A model generated the notes under the pieces. It saw only the letters and a program-made list of their open reading frames with translations, had not been told where the DNA came from and searched no databases. A stretch of 64,000 bases of DNA from Oncomelania hupensis. Taxonomy: Eukaryota; Mollusca; Gastropoda; Littorinimorpha; Pomatiopsidae. Location: NCBI GenBank assembly GCA_036898135.1, contig CM072519.1, positions 43,402,839 to 43,466,838 of the forward strand, written 5' to 3'. Position 1 is the first letter of the stretch, and each line of letters starts with the position of its first letter. Both the position numbers and the translations under genes were made by a program. Positions 11,796-22,235 of this stretch are shown one piece after another.

Positions 11796-11862
<67 letters not shown>

Positions 11863-12127
11863 TTCATCACCATCAATCATCATCATCATCATCTTCTTCT
11901 CCTTCTTCTTCTTCGCTGCATCAGCAGCAGCAGCAACAGCAATAGCAGCAGCTTCTTTTTCTTTAGCACTGCATTATCATCATCATCATCATAATCATCA
12001 TCATCATCATTACCATCATCAATCATCATCTTCTTCTTCTTCTTCTTTTCCATTGCTGTATCATCATCAGCAGCAGCAGCAGCAACAGCAATAGCAGCAG
12101 CTTCTTTTTCTTTAGCGCTGCATTATC

Positions 12128-12159
<32 letters not shown>

Positions 12160-12351
12160 CATCGTCGTCATCATCATCATCGTCGTCGTCGTCGTCGTCA
12201 TCATCGTCATCACCAACATCATCAATCATCATCATCATCATCATCATCTTCTTCTTCTTCTTCTCCATCGATGCATCAGCAGCAGCAGCAGCAACAGCAG
12301 CAACAGCAATAGCAGCAGGTTTTTTTTTCTTTAGCGCTGCATTATCATCAT

Positions 12352-12397
<46 letters not shown>

Positions 12398-15300
12398 CCA
12401 CCATCATCATCGTCGTCGTCGTCATCATTATCATCATCAACATCTCCTCAAAATCTTCCTAAGAATCATTCGTTGTATCTCTAATCATTAACACCATCGA
12501 ACACTTACAAGCATTTAGCAATGACGCTAGTCACAGAACCAACCAACACCTTTTACAGACACTTGGAAATGACGACAGTCACAGAATTAACCAACGATTA
12601 CAAACACTTAGTAATGACTTCAATCACAGAACTAAAAGAGAAAAAAAGTACAACCTTGGTCGAAACTAATGAAATAGAACATTTAGTCTGAACACAGAAT
12701 GTTGCTATAAAGTTTATTGCAAAGCAGGATCTTACATTCTTAATTTCAAATCAGTAGAAGCTTCTGTTTTACCAGAACACAGTTCTTAGAATGCGTCTCT
12801 GGTGACACGTTTTAATAATAATAATAATAATACCGGATGCTAATACGCGCTTTACTTCGAATGATTTCGAGCCCAGGTCCTGCTACATTGGTCTAATACA
12901 AAATTCTCAACAACCAAAATACAACTTAGTCGTGCAGATCTATCCTACCCTATCCTATCCCGTTACTCGAAAGTCGTTGGGGCACCACAGATGATTGTTT
13001 AACCAGCGTATTACATCTTTCTCTGTCCTCAGCAACCCTCATGGCTTCATTCGGTGTCAAGCCAGTCCATTCTTGAATGTTGTCCTCTCACCTCTTGTTC
13101 TGTCTCCCTCTCTTTCTGTCTGCTCGCATCGTGCCTTGCAGGATGGTCTTTGCAAGGTCTGATGCTCTGCTCACGTGGCCATACCATCGGAGTTTCCGCT
13201 TCTTCACCATTGTGAGCATGCCATCGTATTGTCCAATGGCTTGTGTGATGGTCTGTCAGACTTCGTCGTTGGTGATGTGCTGGGTATATGAAATGCCTCA
13301 TCTCCATGCTTTGTATTGTTCGTTGTAGGTCTGCTGTGAGGGTCTAGGTTTCGCAAGCGTATATGAAGACGGATCTGCAAGGGCATCTGACATGATGCGC
13401 TACATGAAGATGTTAAAGAGTGTTGGAGACAGTAGGCATCCTTGACGCACGCCGATTGTTGTTTTGAACCAGTTCTTGATGGCGCTGTTGTTGAGGACTG
13501 CACTGGTAGCCTTGTCATATAGGCTTTTGATCACTTCAATAATGTTAAGCCTAATGTTAGGGCTGATGTTGTACACTCTCATGGTTGCACACAGAGCTGC
13601 ATGCCAGCCTCGAGCAAACGCTTTCTTGAAGTCTACAAACATATGATATAGACGTTATTGAGACGGTAGGTATTCACCGCAGATTATTAGGCACGTACTA
13701 TTCGGCAGTGAGGTGGGGGTGGAAGTTTCAAGGCAAGTTTAATATTTATATATTATGTTATAAAAATAAATCGGAGGGGTAAAGAGATATGGGTGTTAAT
13801 TTAGTTTTTAAATACGTTGACGAACGGCAAAGGTTACTACTTAATTAAGAATGATTTGTGGTGTAGATTTGAACAGAACAGACTTTTTATTTGAATTGTT
13901 GTTGTTGTTTTAATTTTTTTCCTTTTTTTTTTTTTTTTTTTGGTGTGATTACATCTAGTCTAGTTGTAGCTGATGTTGCTGCTCTTGGTAGTGATGGTCT
14001 CAATAGTAATGATGGATATGTAGATGGTGATGATGTCCGCCGTTGTTGATGATGGGTCATCTTCTCTTTGGAACATAACACATTCTGCTTCAAACATGTT
14101 TTCTTCTTGCTGCGACTTATTCGGCCCGGCTGATTTATAAAATAATAATATATGATATTATTGGTGAGTTTTGTTTGGGAACAGTTAAGTTTCATTGTTT
14201 TCCGTTGTATTTCAACTTTCTTGTATCCATCATCTTCCAGTTCATTAATTGTCTTATGATTGACCCCAGCATTCAAAAGCGACCCCGCGTGACCCCAGCC
14301 TCCTGTTCATCGATTTGATCGTTTGGTCTGCAACACACAGAACTGGACGTTAGGGTCGAGGATGCTGGATACATGTTGTGTACAGCACACCTACCTGTAG
14401 AACGTGTTCAAGACGGTAGAAAATGTTTAAAATACCTATCTCTACCTCATTGTTAGAGAACGCCAAGTCGTCATTACTGCGGCACTGTCATGCGGCCAAT
14501 GTTGAACTGTATGATTCCGCTTAATCACAGTTCCAATCGTTAATGCTTGTCGCGCCTACCCTGCCATTCAATGCCACTAAAAACACGGTGTAGGAAGGAA
14601 TATGGCTGCCAAATTGGAAAGATGATGGCTGCGACAAACTGGATCCTTGCGTAGCTAATACAAATTGTATGAGCCTGTGCTTACTAGCTACGCTGTATGC
14701 TCCATGTGTACCACATAACTGGAACTTTGGAAGTTTGTCTATTTATTTCATACACCACCATCAAACAGCTAGCCCAAAGGGGTGGGGGGGGGGGGGAGGG
14801 AATGGACGCATAACCCAAAAATGGGGAATGGGGGTGATGGGGATATTTTAAAAAAAAAACATACAGTAGTAAACAAGAACGGCATAACAGTATACAAGAA
14901 TATTGCACACACAAAAATTAACGTACTGATATTACAGTAAATACGTAAATAAACAAATCGATAGTATTAAAAAAATTAACAGATACGAGCATAAATAAGA
15001 ATACACGTAGGTATTAACCAAGAACATACTGTTTGATTTGATTGATTGATTAATTGTTGCTTTAGGTCCAGCGGACTCTTCCGAGCCAAATCAGGACCGG
15101 ACAACCCCCGATCCGCATAAAAGATCTGCTGAAACAACCCTAGTGGGAAAACTGAATGCCCTCCACCGGCCAGTCACTTTACAATAAAGACATCCCACGC
15201 AGGGGACGGCTGAGGCTTTACCCCAACTACTCGAACCCCCGGTTACAAAAACAAAATAGAATACAAACATCATTATAAATTATCAACAAAACACATACAT

Positions 15301-18300
15301 ATAAAAAGCCTATATTGCTAAATAATAACATCATAGGAAGCCCTGGTGACCACCCGGCAGAAAGCGTCCAATACTCCCAAGCTGATCCAACAGACCTCAT
15401 ACACAAACAAGGAGTCTTGTCCAGGAAGAGTTTTCAAGAAAAAAGGTAGGTCATTGATCTAGCGAAGAAAAAGATAGTATAGCAGAGTGATAGGACAGAG
15501 CAGGAATGGGAAAGAGCAAATGAGGAAGACAGCGACAAGTTCGAAATAAAAGCAAACGAGAACTGTGCGTCAATATTGAAAAAGTGAAAACATTATACCT
15601 ATAAAACGGCTTAAATCAGACAACCTGCGTTTGGATTTAGAGTTCATTACCTGGTTTAACTTATCGGCATTCGGGCGATTCCTGAAGTTCTGAGGTACTA
15701 AAGAAATTCTGTTAACAATCAGTACAGGACTTGTAACAGAAAACCCACAAATTGTATCTATCTTATATAATATACTTAATGTAGTAATGCATACCTGTTT
15801 TATTTTGGAGGTCTGTGAGATGACATTCTTTTTCTCATCATACCCACCGGTGAAAGCCTCCATCCCATCTGCGAAGCACAGACATTCAACAGAAAACGAA
15901 ATAAAATACAGATTGAATGAAAACAAATCAAATCAAGCAAAGGAAACAACATAAAACAAAATCACAAAATAATACAAAATAGAATAAAATAAAATAAAAT
16001 ATAGTTTAAATATAAATAAATTTGAAAAAATTCGAATACATGAATAATCTATTTTTTAGTTAGATTTTAACTTCTGCTTCATTCCTTCATTTTTGCCAAT
16101 AGTCTTATTAAACTATTTTGGAATATTAAACCTGTTTGGATTCTGTGCGGCTTGGGAAGTCGGGATAAGACACATTTCTGAGATGCTTTAGAAGTCGGGA
16201 CAAGACAAATTTCTGACACTTTAGAAATAATAAAGTGCGTTATGCGGTGTCATGTGCTGTGCAGTGCGGTGATTTGAGGTAAGGATAGCGTGATGCGTTG
16301 CGTTGTATTGTATTGTATTGTAATGTATTGTATTGTTTTTGCATTGTACTGTATTGCCTTGGCACTAAATAATTTAGCCATTTCACTAACCAGCAAAGTT
16401 GCGCCTAAAGCGTCCATCACAGAAGGCGACAATGGCGGACAGAAGGGCGGTGGTTTCCAAACCAGAGTTCTCGCGCATCAATTTCAGACAGCGTTTGAGC
16501 ACCGTGTTCTCTTCAATCAGCTTTCCGCACTCGATTTTCAAGGCCTCGGGGCCCTCAGGCAACCCATCCCTATTCTCTAAAACCAATTTGGATGAAGCCT
16601 TGGAGGACTTCTGCGTCGATGGATCTGCAATGTTGGGCAAGAAACAAAGATGAACTGACAATGATTTGTGTTCCTGCTGTGTGCCTAAAGTAAGCTTGGT
16701 AAAGTTGGACTTTAAACTTACTTACTTACTTACTTACTTACTTGATACTTGATGTTTTCGATGTTTGAGGCCGGATATGGCCAGTTCATCGGTTCTACTG
16801 TTGATTGCTATTATTATTACCTGTGGCATGCGTGGCATTTATAATCTTGTGGCAATTTTAAATAATCTTTATAGTAGTTATTTCCTATTGGTGACATTGG
16901 GGATCATAGAGGGATGGCAGATCGCTCCAGTGGGTGTCCAGCCTGTTCTTGAAGGCATTTACTGAAGGGGCTGTCACCACTTCGTCAGGGAGGGCATTCC
17001 AGGTGGAAACAACTCTCTGCGAGAAGAAGTTCTGTCTGACGTTGAGTCTGCAGTGTGCCTTTGCAAGCTTCAAGCTGTTCCCCCTCGTGTCTCTGCCCTG
17101 GAATCGCTCCAGCTGTGGCCTGTCTGTGTCGTAGATGCCATGAATGTACTTGTAGACATCGATCATGTCCCCTCTCTTACGACGGTGTTCAAGACTAGGC
17201 AGCTTCAGGGCAGCTAGTCGCTCGGGGTATTGCTTGTCTTTAATTGAGGCAAGAAGCTTGGTTGCTCAACCTCACCACAGAGCGTCTTAAGGTTGGGCTG
17301 CCAGACTGAATGGCCGCACTTTAGCATGGGCCTCACCAGGGACTTGTACAGCTGAATGAAGGTGTCCTCTGTCAGGTGGTCGAAGGATCTGAGGATTACG
17401 CCGAGAACTCTGTTGGCCTTTGCGGTAGCTTGGGCAACGTGGTTCTTAAAGTTGAGCTGCCTATCTACAAAGACTCCTAGGTCCTTCTCTACCTCACTCT
17501 CTGCTAAGGCGATCGTGCAGTCCTCACCACTGGCATTCTTCCCTTTCATGTAGTAGGTAGCCTCTGCATTTGAATCGCCCAATCTCATGACGCTGCACTT
17601 CTCTGGGTGGAAGCGTAGTTGCCAGTCGTTTGACCACTGATGTAACCTAACAAGATCTTCCTGGAGCGTGACTCTAGTGTGGACATTGTCGCTGCGGTTG
17701 AAGATCTTGGTGTCGTCAGCAAACAACTTAACATGGCTCTGAACATGCTCAGGCAGGTCGTTGATGTACAGCACGAAGAGGATCGGCCCAAGAACGCTGC
17801 CCTGAGGGATACCTCTGGTCACCTTTGCCTGGCTTGATCTGGCGCCGTTCACAACAACAAGAAGTCCTGGATCCACTGACTGACTTTCCCTTTGATGCCG
17901 TGGGCTTCTACCTTGGAGACAAGTCTACGATGCGGTACGCTGTCAAATGCCTTCATGTAGTCCATGTAGATGGCGTCGATGCTTGATCCAGTGTCTAAGG
18001 CCTCGGTCCAGATGTTTAGGGTATCCGGAAGTTGTGTGGTTCATGATCGCCCTTTTGTGAAGCGTGCTGTTCTCTGCTGATAAACAAAACGATGGTAGTA
18101 TATTTCTTCGACATCTTCCTCGGAAGGCCATTTAAAAGATTGGCGAAGAAATAAAGTAATAATAGAAGACGTGTAGCTTACAGGGAAATGTTAAAGATTG
18201 CCGCGTACATCAAGGAAGTATAGATTTGATAAAGCGCAGAGGTTCTGTTGACCCCCCTATTACTATTTTGTAAATTCAAACTGACCGCTGCATGAAAATT

Positions 18301-18301
18301 G

Positions 18302-18394
<93 letters not shown>

Positions 18395-18493
18395 CCAACC
18401 TCCTGACGTGACAGACGACACAACAGATGATGTGGCGGTGGTATCGGTGGTTGGGGGAGACCCGTTGCTTTTCGGGGGCCTGGGGGGCGCCAT
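7245..18493 (-). CDS. Eight-exon orphan gene, 459-aa Pro/Glu-rich protein of unknown function
   Basis: Spliced gene model. CDS parts in transcription order: 18493-18400, 16624-16391, 15868-15795, 11754-11431, 10858-10745, 10103-9979, 8127-7849, 7380-7245. Every part has an AG before it (the first exon opens at an acceptor at 18516) and a GT after it. All phases match, and the parts sum to 1,380 nt, exactly 460 codons with a TGA stop. The ATG has A at -3 and G at +4, with an in-frame TGA upstream. The protein has a Ser/Thr/Pro-rich start, a short helix-prone region with heptad-like leucines (about 55-105), a Gln/Glu-rich linker (135-242), ten prolines in exon 5, a CGAC dyad in an Arg/Gly/Ser-rich exon 6, a conserved-looking helical block (about 340-412) and a basic tail. 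No signal peptide or membrane segment is apparent. I do not recognise the family. Extra phase-0 exons between 11755 and 15794 are possible. Confidence 0.75.
7381..7848. other. Intron 7, with (TTAA)n tract and a possible alternative start exon
   Basis: It contains a TTAA/ATTA run near 7455-7480 and CAA repeats near 7525. A second potential exon at about 7790-7826 is described under findings. Confidence 0.5.
7849..8127 (-). CDS. Orphan gene coding exon 7
   Basis: 279 nt. Acceptor CGTCACAG|A completes a Lys codon from exon 6; donor AAGAA|GTTAGT carries 2 nt. It encodes an Ala/Leu-rich, probably helical block (DALYLRSLALAAGYRALAKG) followed by SLDTLCKTV. If the donor were skipped, the frame would run into a TAG at 7827-7829. 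Confidence 0.75.
8830..9720. repeat. Diverged tandem duplication (about 480-bp unit), each with a GT microsatellite
   Basis: Two adjacent units share the order (GT)n, then a CACAACTGGG block, CATATTTTCCACT, GAGAAATCG and GTAAGCTGCCCTAC. Unit 1 covers about 8830-9340 and unit 2 about 9345-9720. A remnant of a third start appears near 9785. They lie in intron 6 of the orphan gene. Confidence 0.6.
9979..10103 (-). CDS. Orphan gene coding exon 6, Arg/Gly/Ser-rich with a CxxC
   Basis: 125 nt, entering in phase 0 and carrying 2 nt. Acceptor TTATGAAG|GTA with a modest pyrimidine tract; donor CTCAA|GTGAGT. It contains KVCGACHKGRSRSPP, whose paired cysteines might bind metal. No partner pair is obvious nearby. 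Confidence 0.68.
10745..10858 (-). CDS. Orphan gene coding exon 5, polyproline
   Basis: Exactly 114 nt and phase 0 at both ends. Acceptor ATGTAG|CCC and donor CAAGAA|GTGAGC. It encodes PPPEDQRYEPPERD, then ten consecutive prolines, then QQPTPAAKDDLQE. The CCA run is probably length-variable. Confidence 0.75.
11194..11286 (+). repeat. (GAT)n microsatellite
   Basis: About 30 GAT units in intron 4 of the orphan gene. A (CT)n run follows at about 11342-11408. Confidence 0.9.
11431..11754 (-). CDS. Orphan gene coding exon 4, Glu/Gln-rich
   Basis: Exactly 324 nt and phase 0 at both ends. Acceptor CATTTTCAG|GGA and donor GAAGAG|GTGAGC. It is fully open for 108 codons. Gly-Glu-rich runs dominate, and it ends EEQQYETYDAEE. 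A (CT)n tract lies just past the donor. Confidence 0.78.
11799..12450 (+). repeat. Compound (TCA)n/(TTC)n/(CAG)n array with higher-order repetition
   Basis: A block of TTC units, GCATCAGCAGCAGCAG-like CAG units, TTCTTTTTCTTTAGC and GCTGCATTATCATC recurs three times (about 11890-12000, 12022-12135, 12245-12360), separated by (TCA)n. It lies in the intron between orphan-gene exons 3 and 4. Long Ser, His or Asp homopolymer frames here are artefacts of the repeats. Confidence 0.8.
12451..12944. other. Intronic sequence without identified features
   Basis: Lies in the intron between orphan-gene exons 3 and 4. A short imperfect duplication (ACTTA-CAAATGAC-type block) occurs near 12500-12620 and an (ATA)n run near 12815. 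Nothing else is recognised. Confidence 0.4.
12945..13645 (-). mobile_element. RTE-like LINE, internally deleted 3' fragment
   Basis: Minus-strand fragments match the LINE at 41243-43440. An RT segment (KKAF...NISPNI...GVRQGCLLSPTLFNIF) is joined near 13371 to the C-terminal segment (KKRKLRWYGHV...). It ends at 12945 with a tail of GGATA-type units. Frameshifts and stops are present. It lies in an intron of the orphan gene. Confidence 0.8.
13646..15028. other. Intronic sequence without identified genes
   Basis: AT-rich, with homopolymer T near 13923 and homopolymer G near 14785. A splice-acceptor-like TTGCAG near 14327 (minus) opens a frame that stops within seven codons in the phase the gene needs, so it is not called an exon. 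Confidence 0.4.
15029..15540 (-). mobile_element. 700-bp-family retroelement, 5'-truncated copy
   Basis: Minus-strand copy of the family whose full-length members are at 21134-21828 and 22236-22937. Its 3' end is the GGTCCTGATTTGGCTCGGAA / GTCCGCTGGACC terminus followed by a (CAAT)n tail (GATTGATTGATT on the plus strand). It is non-coding and lies in an intron of the orphan gene. Confidence 0.75.
15795..15868 (-). CDS. Orphan gene coding exon 3
   Basis: Acceptor GTGCTTCGCAG|AT and donor AACAG|GTATGC. The exon is 74 nt, completes an Asp codon and ends in phase 0. The peptide begins GMEAFTGGYDEKK. Confidence 0.75.
16290..16360 (+). repeat. (GTATT)n microsatellite
   Basis: Imperfect GTATT units between orphan-gene exons 2 and 3. 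The complementary motif (ATACA)n occurs at 20098-20200. Confidence 0.7.
16391..16624 (-). CDS. Orphan gene coding exon 2
   Basis: Acceptor CAACATTGCAG|AT and donor GCTG|GTTAGT. It takes 2 nt to complete the split Asp codon and carries 1 nt on. It encodes the leucine-spaced segment containing KLIEENTVLKRCLKLM and then LLSAIVAFCDGRF. Confidence 0.8.
16870..18130 (-). mobile_element. CR1/Rex-like LINE, 5'-truncated and frameshifted
   Basis: Minus-strand reverse transcriptase pieces appear in order: KAFDSVPHRRL (near 17940), GIPQGSVLGPILF and the FADD catalytic box (near 17710-17820), the LRFHPEKC thumb-like segment, RSLVRPML, then the C-terminal MIDVYKYIHGIYD / STWNALPDEVV signature. Frames break near 17876 and 17215. 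The element lies in intron 1 of the orphan gene, on the same strand. The clade is judged from the C-terminal signature only. Confidence 0.8.
18300..18393 (+). repeat. (GAT)n microsatellite abutting a splice donor
   Basis: About 31 GAT units ending 6 nt inside the intron from the exon 1 donor of the orphan gene. Any expansion would act next to the splice site. Confidence 0.9.
18400..18493 (-). CDS. Orphan gene coding exon 1 (start codon)
   Basis: The exon runs 18516-18400 from an acceptor (TTCTGTAG). The ATG is at 18493-18491, and an in-frame TGA lies 12 nt upstream of it. It encodes a start rich in Pro, Ser and Thr (MAPPRPPKSNG...). The donor is GAG|GTTGGT, immediately before a (GAT)n array. 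One nucleotide is carried over. Confidence 0.72.
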
Positions 18494-18516
18494 CTTCGCT
18501 CTTTGTCACTCCCCTC

Positions 18517-19128
18517 CTACAGAAGAATACAACGTCTTTGCAACACTGCGTCTTTCATCAGCCGTGCAACTGTCCTCCAAAGGCCCAACTTTCCTGCCGA
18601 CCATTCGCTCACGTCATGACGACTTTTTTTCCGTAGTGACGTCAACCCTTGGGGGGAGGGGGGGTAGGGGAGGGGGAAATGAAAATTGAAATGTAAAAAA
18701 AAAAAAAAAAAAAAACGTGACGCCAAGTTCCTGAGGTAATTATTGAAGTTGAGAAATGTTTCCTTCTCTGTCTGTCTGTCTGTACGGACAAAAAAAACTA
18801 TGTTCCTACAATAATTAAATAAATTCCATCCATATTTCAAATAATTTGTAACTAGCCTTAAAGGTAGGGAAACAATCATTTCCCGAGTGCCCTCCCCCTC
18901 CCCCCCCTCCTCCAATATGTCCTGAGTAAAAGAATTACCATAAAACCACATCTGTACCAATGGACAATCCACACGCATACACACAACGACATACACATAC
19001 ACAAACTCCTGTGAGCTCAATGACCCCCGAGAGGTGGTTCAAGGTGGAAAAACACATACACGCGCACACATACATACAAAATAAACACATGCAACACACA
19101 CATACACACACACCCACACCCACCTACC

Positions 19129-19174
<46 letters not shown>

Positions 19175-19180
19175 CAAACA
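18517..19180. other. Upstream flank of the orphan gene
   Basis: It contains poly-A near 18696, a TCTGTCTG run near 18765 and CA-rich DNA from 18960. A 5' UTR exon of the orphan gene must lie upstream of 18516, because exon 1 starts at an acceptor. I could not place it. Confidence 0.4.
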
Positions 19181-19401
19181 ACCGTGTAGAAACGCCGTTG
19201 TGATGACTTTCATGAAACTCTACATACGTTACTTTGACATTGTTACAAATTTCTTCATTTTTTGAAGCTATCCCTAACCCCTTCCCTAAACCTAACCCTA
19301 AGCCTAACACAGCCCTAACCCTAACGGAACACTGTTTTGACGTCAAAAGAAAGTACGTAGAGGTTCAAGTGTATGTCAGAATAAAGACGTTTCTACCTAG
19401 C

Positions 19402-19403
<2 letters not shown>
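19181..19403 (+). repeat. Telomere-core foldback element, copy T1
   Basis: Inverted flanks (GTAGAAACG...TACGT.ACTTT...TTGAC left; the reverse complement of a similar block right) surround a degenerate (CCCTAA)n core at 19268-19325. CA microsatellites flank it on both sides. Confidence 0.65.
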
Positions 19404-19437
<34 letters not shown>

Positions 19438-19450
19438 CACACCCACCCGC

Positions 19451-19487
<37 letters not shown>

Positions 19488-19490
<3 letters not shown>

Positions 19491-19795
19491 ATTTTTGTAA
19501 AAACGACGGTCTGATGACTGTTGTGAAAAAAACAGGGATTATTTTGACACACTTTCCATTTCTTTGACATTATTTTGACATTTTCAAATTTTTGAAGCTA
19601 ACCCTTTCTCATAACCCTTTCCCTTTCCCCTAACCCCAAACCTTAACCCTAACCCTTAACCTTACCCTAATCCTAAAACAGCTCCAACTCAACGGAGAAC
19701 TACTTTGACGTCAAAATAGTACGGCCTTCCCAAAAAGTCAGAAGAAACCATGTGGAGTTTCATGTGTGTGTCATCAGAACGTCGTTTCTACATGC
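19488..19795 (+). repeat. Telomere-core foldback element, copy T2 (diverged)
   Basis: Core of CCCTAA/CCTTAA-like units at about 19600-19680. The flanks are related to T1 but more diverged (left GACGGTCTGATGACTGTTGTG, right TCAGAACGTCGTTTCTAC). CA microsatellites on both sides. Confidence 0.55.
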
Positions 19796-20097
19796 CCACC
19801 CACACACACACACACACCCACACACACTTACAAACATAACTACAACTGTGGCCCGGTTCACCCGCACGGTGTGTCAAGGTCGAAAAACGCACCCCATTCT
19901 CCCCAACCCTTCCCTACATTAATCCCTTCTCCTCCCTTTAAAGTTAAGCACGTCATTTGAAAACATGAAGTAACTCATTGTACACTACATTGCGAGCATG
20001 CTGAGAACAGATGTTACGGGAATCAGCCAATCAAAGTCACAATGATTCTTTCCTTACTGCAATGTCCGTCTATAATTAATCAATACTATAATGTAAT

Positions 20098-20200
20098 GCA
20101 CTACAATACAATACAATACAATCTAACACAATGCAATATAATACAATGCAACTCAATGCAATACAATACAATACAATACAATACAATACAATACAATACA
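20098..20200 (+). repeat. (ATACA)n microsatellite
   Basis: Imperfect ATACA/ATGCA pentamers, becoming perfect near 20160-20200. Confidence 0.8.
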
Positions 20201-20380
20201 AACGGACCGAAACTGAATGATTAGCCATGAGCTTGAAATACCTAGTACATGCATGCATACGAAAAATCATCACAATCTGTTCAGCCGTTTTGAGAAATAG
20301 AACAGCACATCTTTCTTGTTCTTTTTTTTTTTTACTGGCTCCAGCGACCTTTTACGTTTGAGTTAGAGCAAATATGATGG

Positions 20381-20395
20381 CACGTGACTATAAAT
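20381..20395 (+). promoter_or_regulatory. Candidate core promoter: E-box and TATA-like box
   Basis: CACGTG at 20381-20386 is followed at once by TATAAAT at 20389-20395. A strong donor (CATCCAG|GTAAGC) follows at 20716. Together they could mark a 5' UTR exon of the plus-strand glycosyltransferase gene. This is an inference with no homology or transcript support. Confidence 0.2.
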
Positions 20396-21133
20396 CCTCT
20401 AATTTCCACACAATGTTCTTATGAAGTTTACATAAAATCCGTTCAGTGGTTATTGAGATATGGCGTGCACCGGGCCCACCAAAAGAGCGGCAGACCCTCA
20501 TTGGGTTCGTTCCGATTCCTGACTTTTTCAAAGTATTTCCAGAAGTGAATACTAAAAAATATCGATAGTTCATGCGCGTGCTGAGATGGCGCGAACATGG
20601 ACTAACCAACACACGCTGTGACATCGAGGGTACGAACAGCACGTGCCCTAAACGAGTGTATTGTTCACAGTGCCAGTTCTTTAACTGCCTTCTTGCTTTT
20701 CATCCTTCTCATCCAGGTAAGCCCAGCTGTATGTTGTGTTGTTGTGCAGTGCGGTGTAGTGTGTGTGTGTGTGTAAGGGGGGGGATGGGAAGGGGTAATG
20801 GAGATGGAGGGGGGGGGGAGGATGGGTTGTTAGGATGAGGGAGAGTTATTGTGTTTTGTTGTGTACGTTCGAGTTACAAGGTCATGGTGTTGGTGTAGTG
20901 ATGTGCATGTTTGTATTGTGTGATATAGTGTGGTGTGATATGATGTGCTACTGTGGTGTTATAATTCTATTCTGTGATATATATTTTGGGAGTAGTTTCT
21001 TCATAACCTCTACCTCATAAACTAGTTCACTGCATGCAATTTAGGCGTGTTTTAATGTTTTATCATTGCAGTACTGTGTAGAAATAGTACTACCTGTATA
21101 TTCTCTTTAAATGTTTTCTTAATTTAAACACCA

Positions 21134-21828
21134 CCCCTTGGGGTCATGGGCAATCTTGCCACTGTAGATTGTTCAAACCTATAAAGGGAACAGTGAAAGC
21201 CACAGTTGAAAACCTGTCTTTCCTTTATAGGCAAGACGCTTCACTGCGGCAACAGTACCCCCGTTGGAGTGCCGGGGGTTTTCAGTATAAATAGTATCCC
21301 CACTTTATGGAAATTTAGTGCTTTAAATTCCCACTGTCGCTGTCTTCCTCATTTACTCTTTCCTATTCTTGCTCTGTCCTTCACTCTGCTATACTATCTT
21401 CTTCTTCGCTAGATCAATGACCTACCTTTTTTCTTGAAAACTCTTCCTGGACAAGACTCCTTGTTTGTGTATGAGGTCTGTTGGATCAGCTTGGGAGTGT
21501 TGGACGCTTTCTGCCGGGTGGTCACTAGGGCTTCCTATGAATGTACTATTTAGCACTATAGGCATTTTATATGTATGTGTTTGGTTGATGATTTATAATG
21601 ATGTTTGTATTCTATTTTGTTTTTGTAACCGGGGTGTTCGCGTAGTTGAGGTCAACCCTCAGCCGTCCCCCGCGTGGGATGTCTTTATTGTAAAGTGACT
21701 GGCCGGTGGAGGGCATTCAATTTTCCCACTGGGGTTGTTTCAGCAGATCTTTTATGCGGATCGGGGGTTGTCCGGTCCTGATTTGGCTCGGAAGAGTCCG
21801 CTGGACCTAAAGCAACAATAAATCAATC
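21134..21828 (+). mobile_element. 700-bp-family retroelement, full length, 13-bp TSD
   Basis: Starts CCCCTTGGGGTCATGGGC and ends GTCCGCTGGACCTAAAGCAAC plus a CAAT-type tail. It is flanked by the perfect direct repeat AATTTAAACACCA (21121-21133 and 21829-21841). No long coding frame and no clear pol III A/B boxes. It lies upstream of the glycosyltransferase start codon. Confidence 0.85.
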
Positions 21829-22235
21829 AATTTAAACACCATTAAATTACTTTTGCATTCAATTTTTTTTTTTTTTTGACATTGTCCTGTTGGTTTATTT
21901 TTACGTATGTGCTATCAGGGCTTCAGAAAAAAAGTCACTTCCCTTGATCTGTTTTCAGTAATACCTATGTACTATCGGCGATCCGCTGTTTGACACCTCT
22001 TAGTCCTCGTAACATTGTGCCCGCCAATTGCAAGTATATGTAATTTCCTTTTGCAGCCTCAGAGTGTATGGCTTGTTTCTTACATTGAATGCACAATTGT
22101 GAAGTCCGAGGAACTATTTGGAAATACCGGAAAATGTTACCACAGATATAGAAGTTTTTTTTAAAATCTATATTCAGTGTTGTGCAGTTTCTCCAATAAA
22201 CTCTTACTTCTACCCTGAGATACTTCCCATCCACC

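Noticed and set aside
11037..12268. Frames of poly-His, poly-Ser, poly-Asp and poly-Met
   Set aside because: Direct translations of GAT/TCA/CAG microsatellites. They lie in an intron of the orphan gene and lack splice or homology support.
14274..14330. Extra exon of the orphan gene behind TTGCAG
   Set aside because: The frame required by the neighbouring phase-0 exons stops after six codons.
19268..19325. True chromosome end or fusion point
   Set aside because: The telomeric units are short, degenerate and repeated with the same flanks at five places in the window, which points to a dispersed element.
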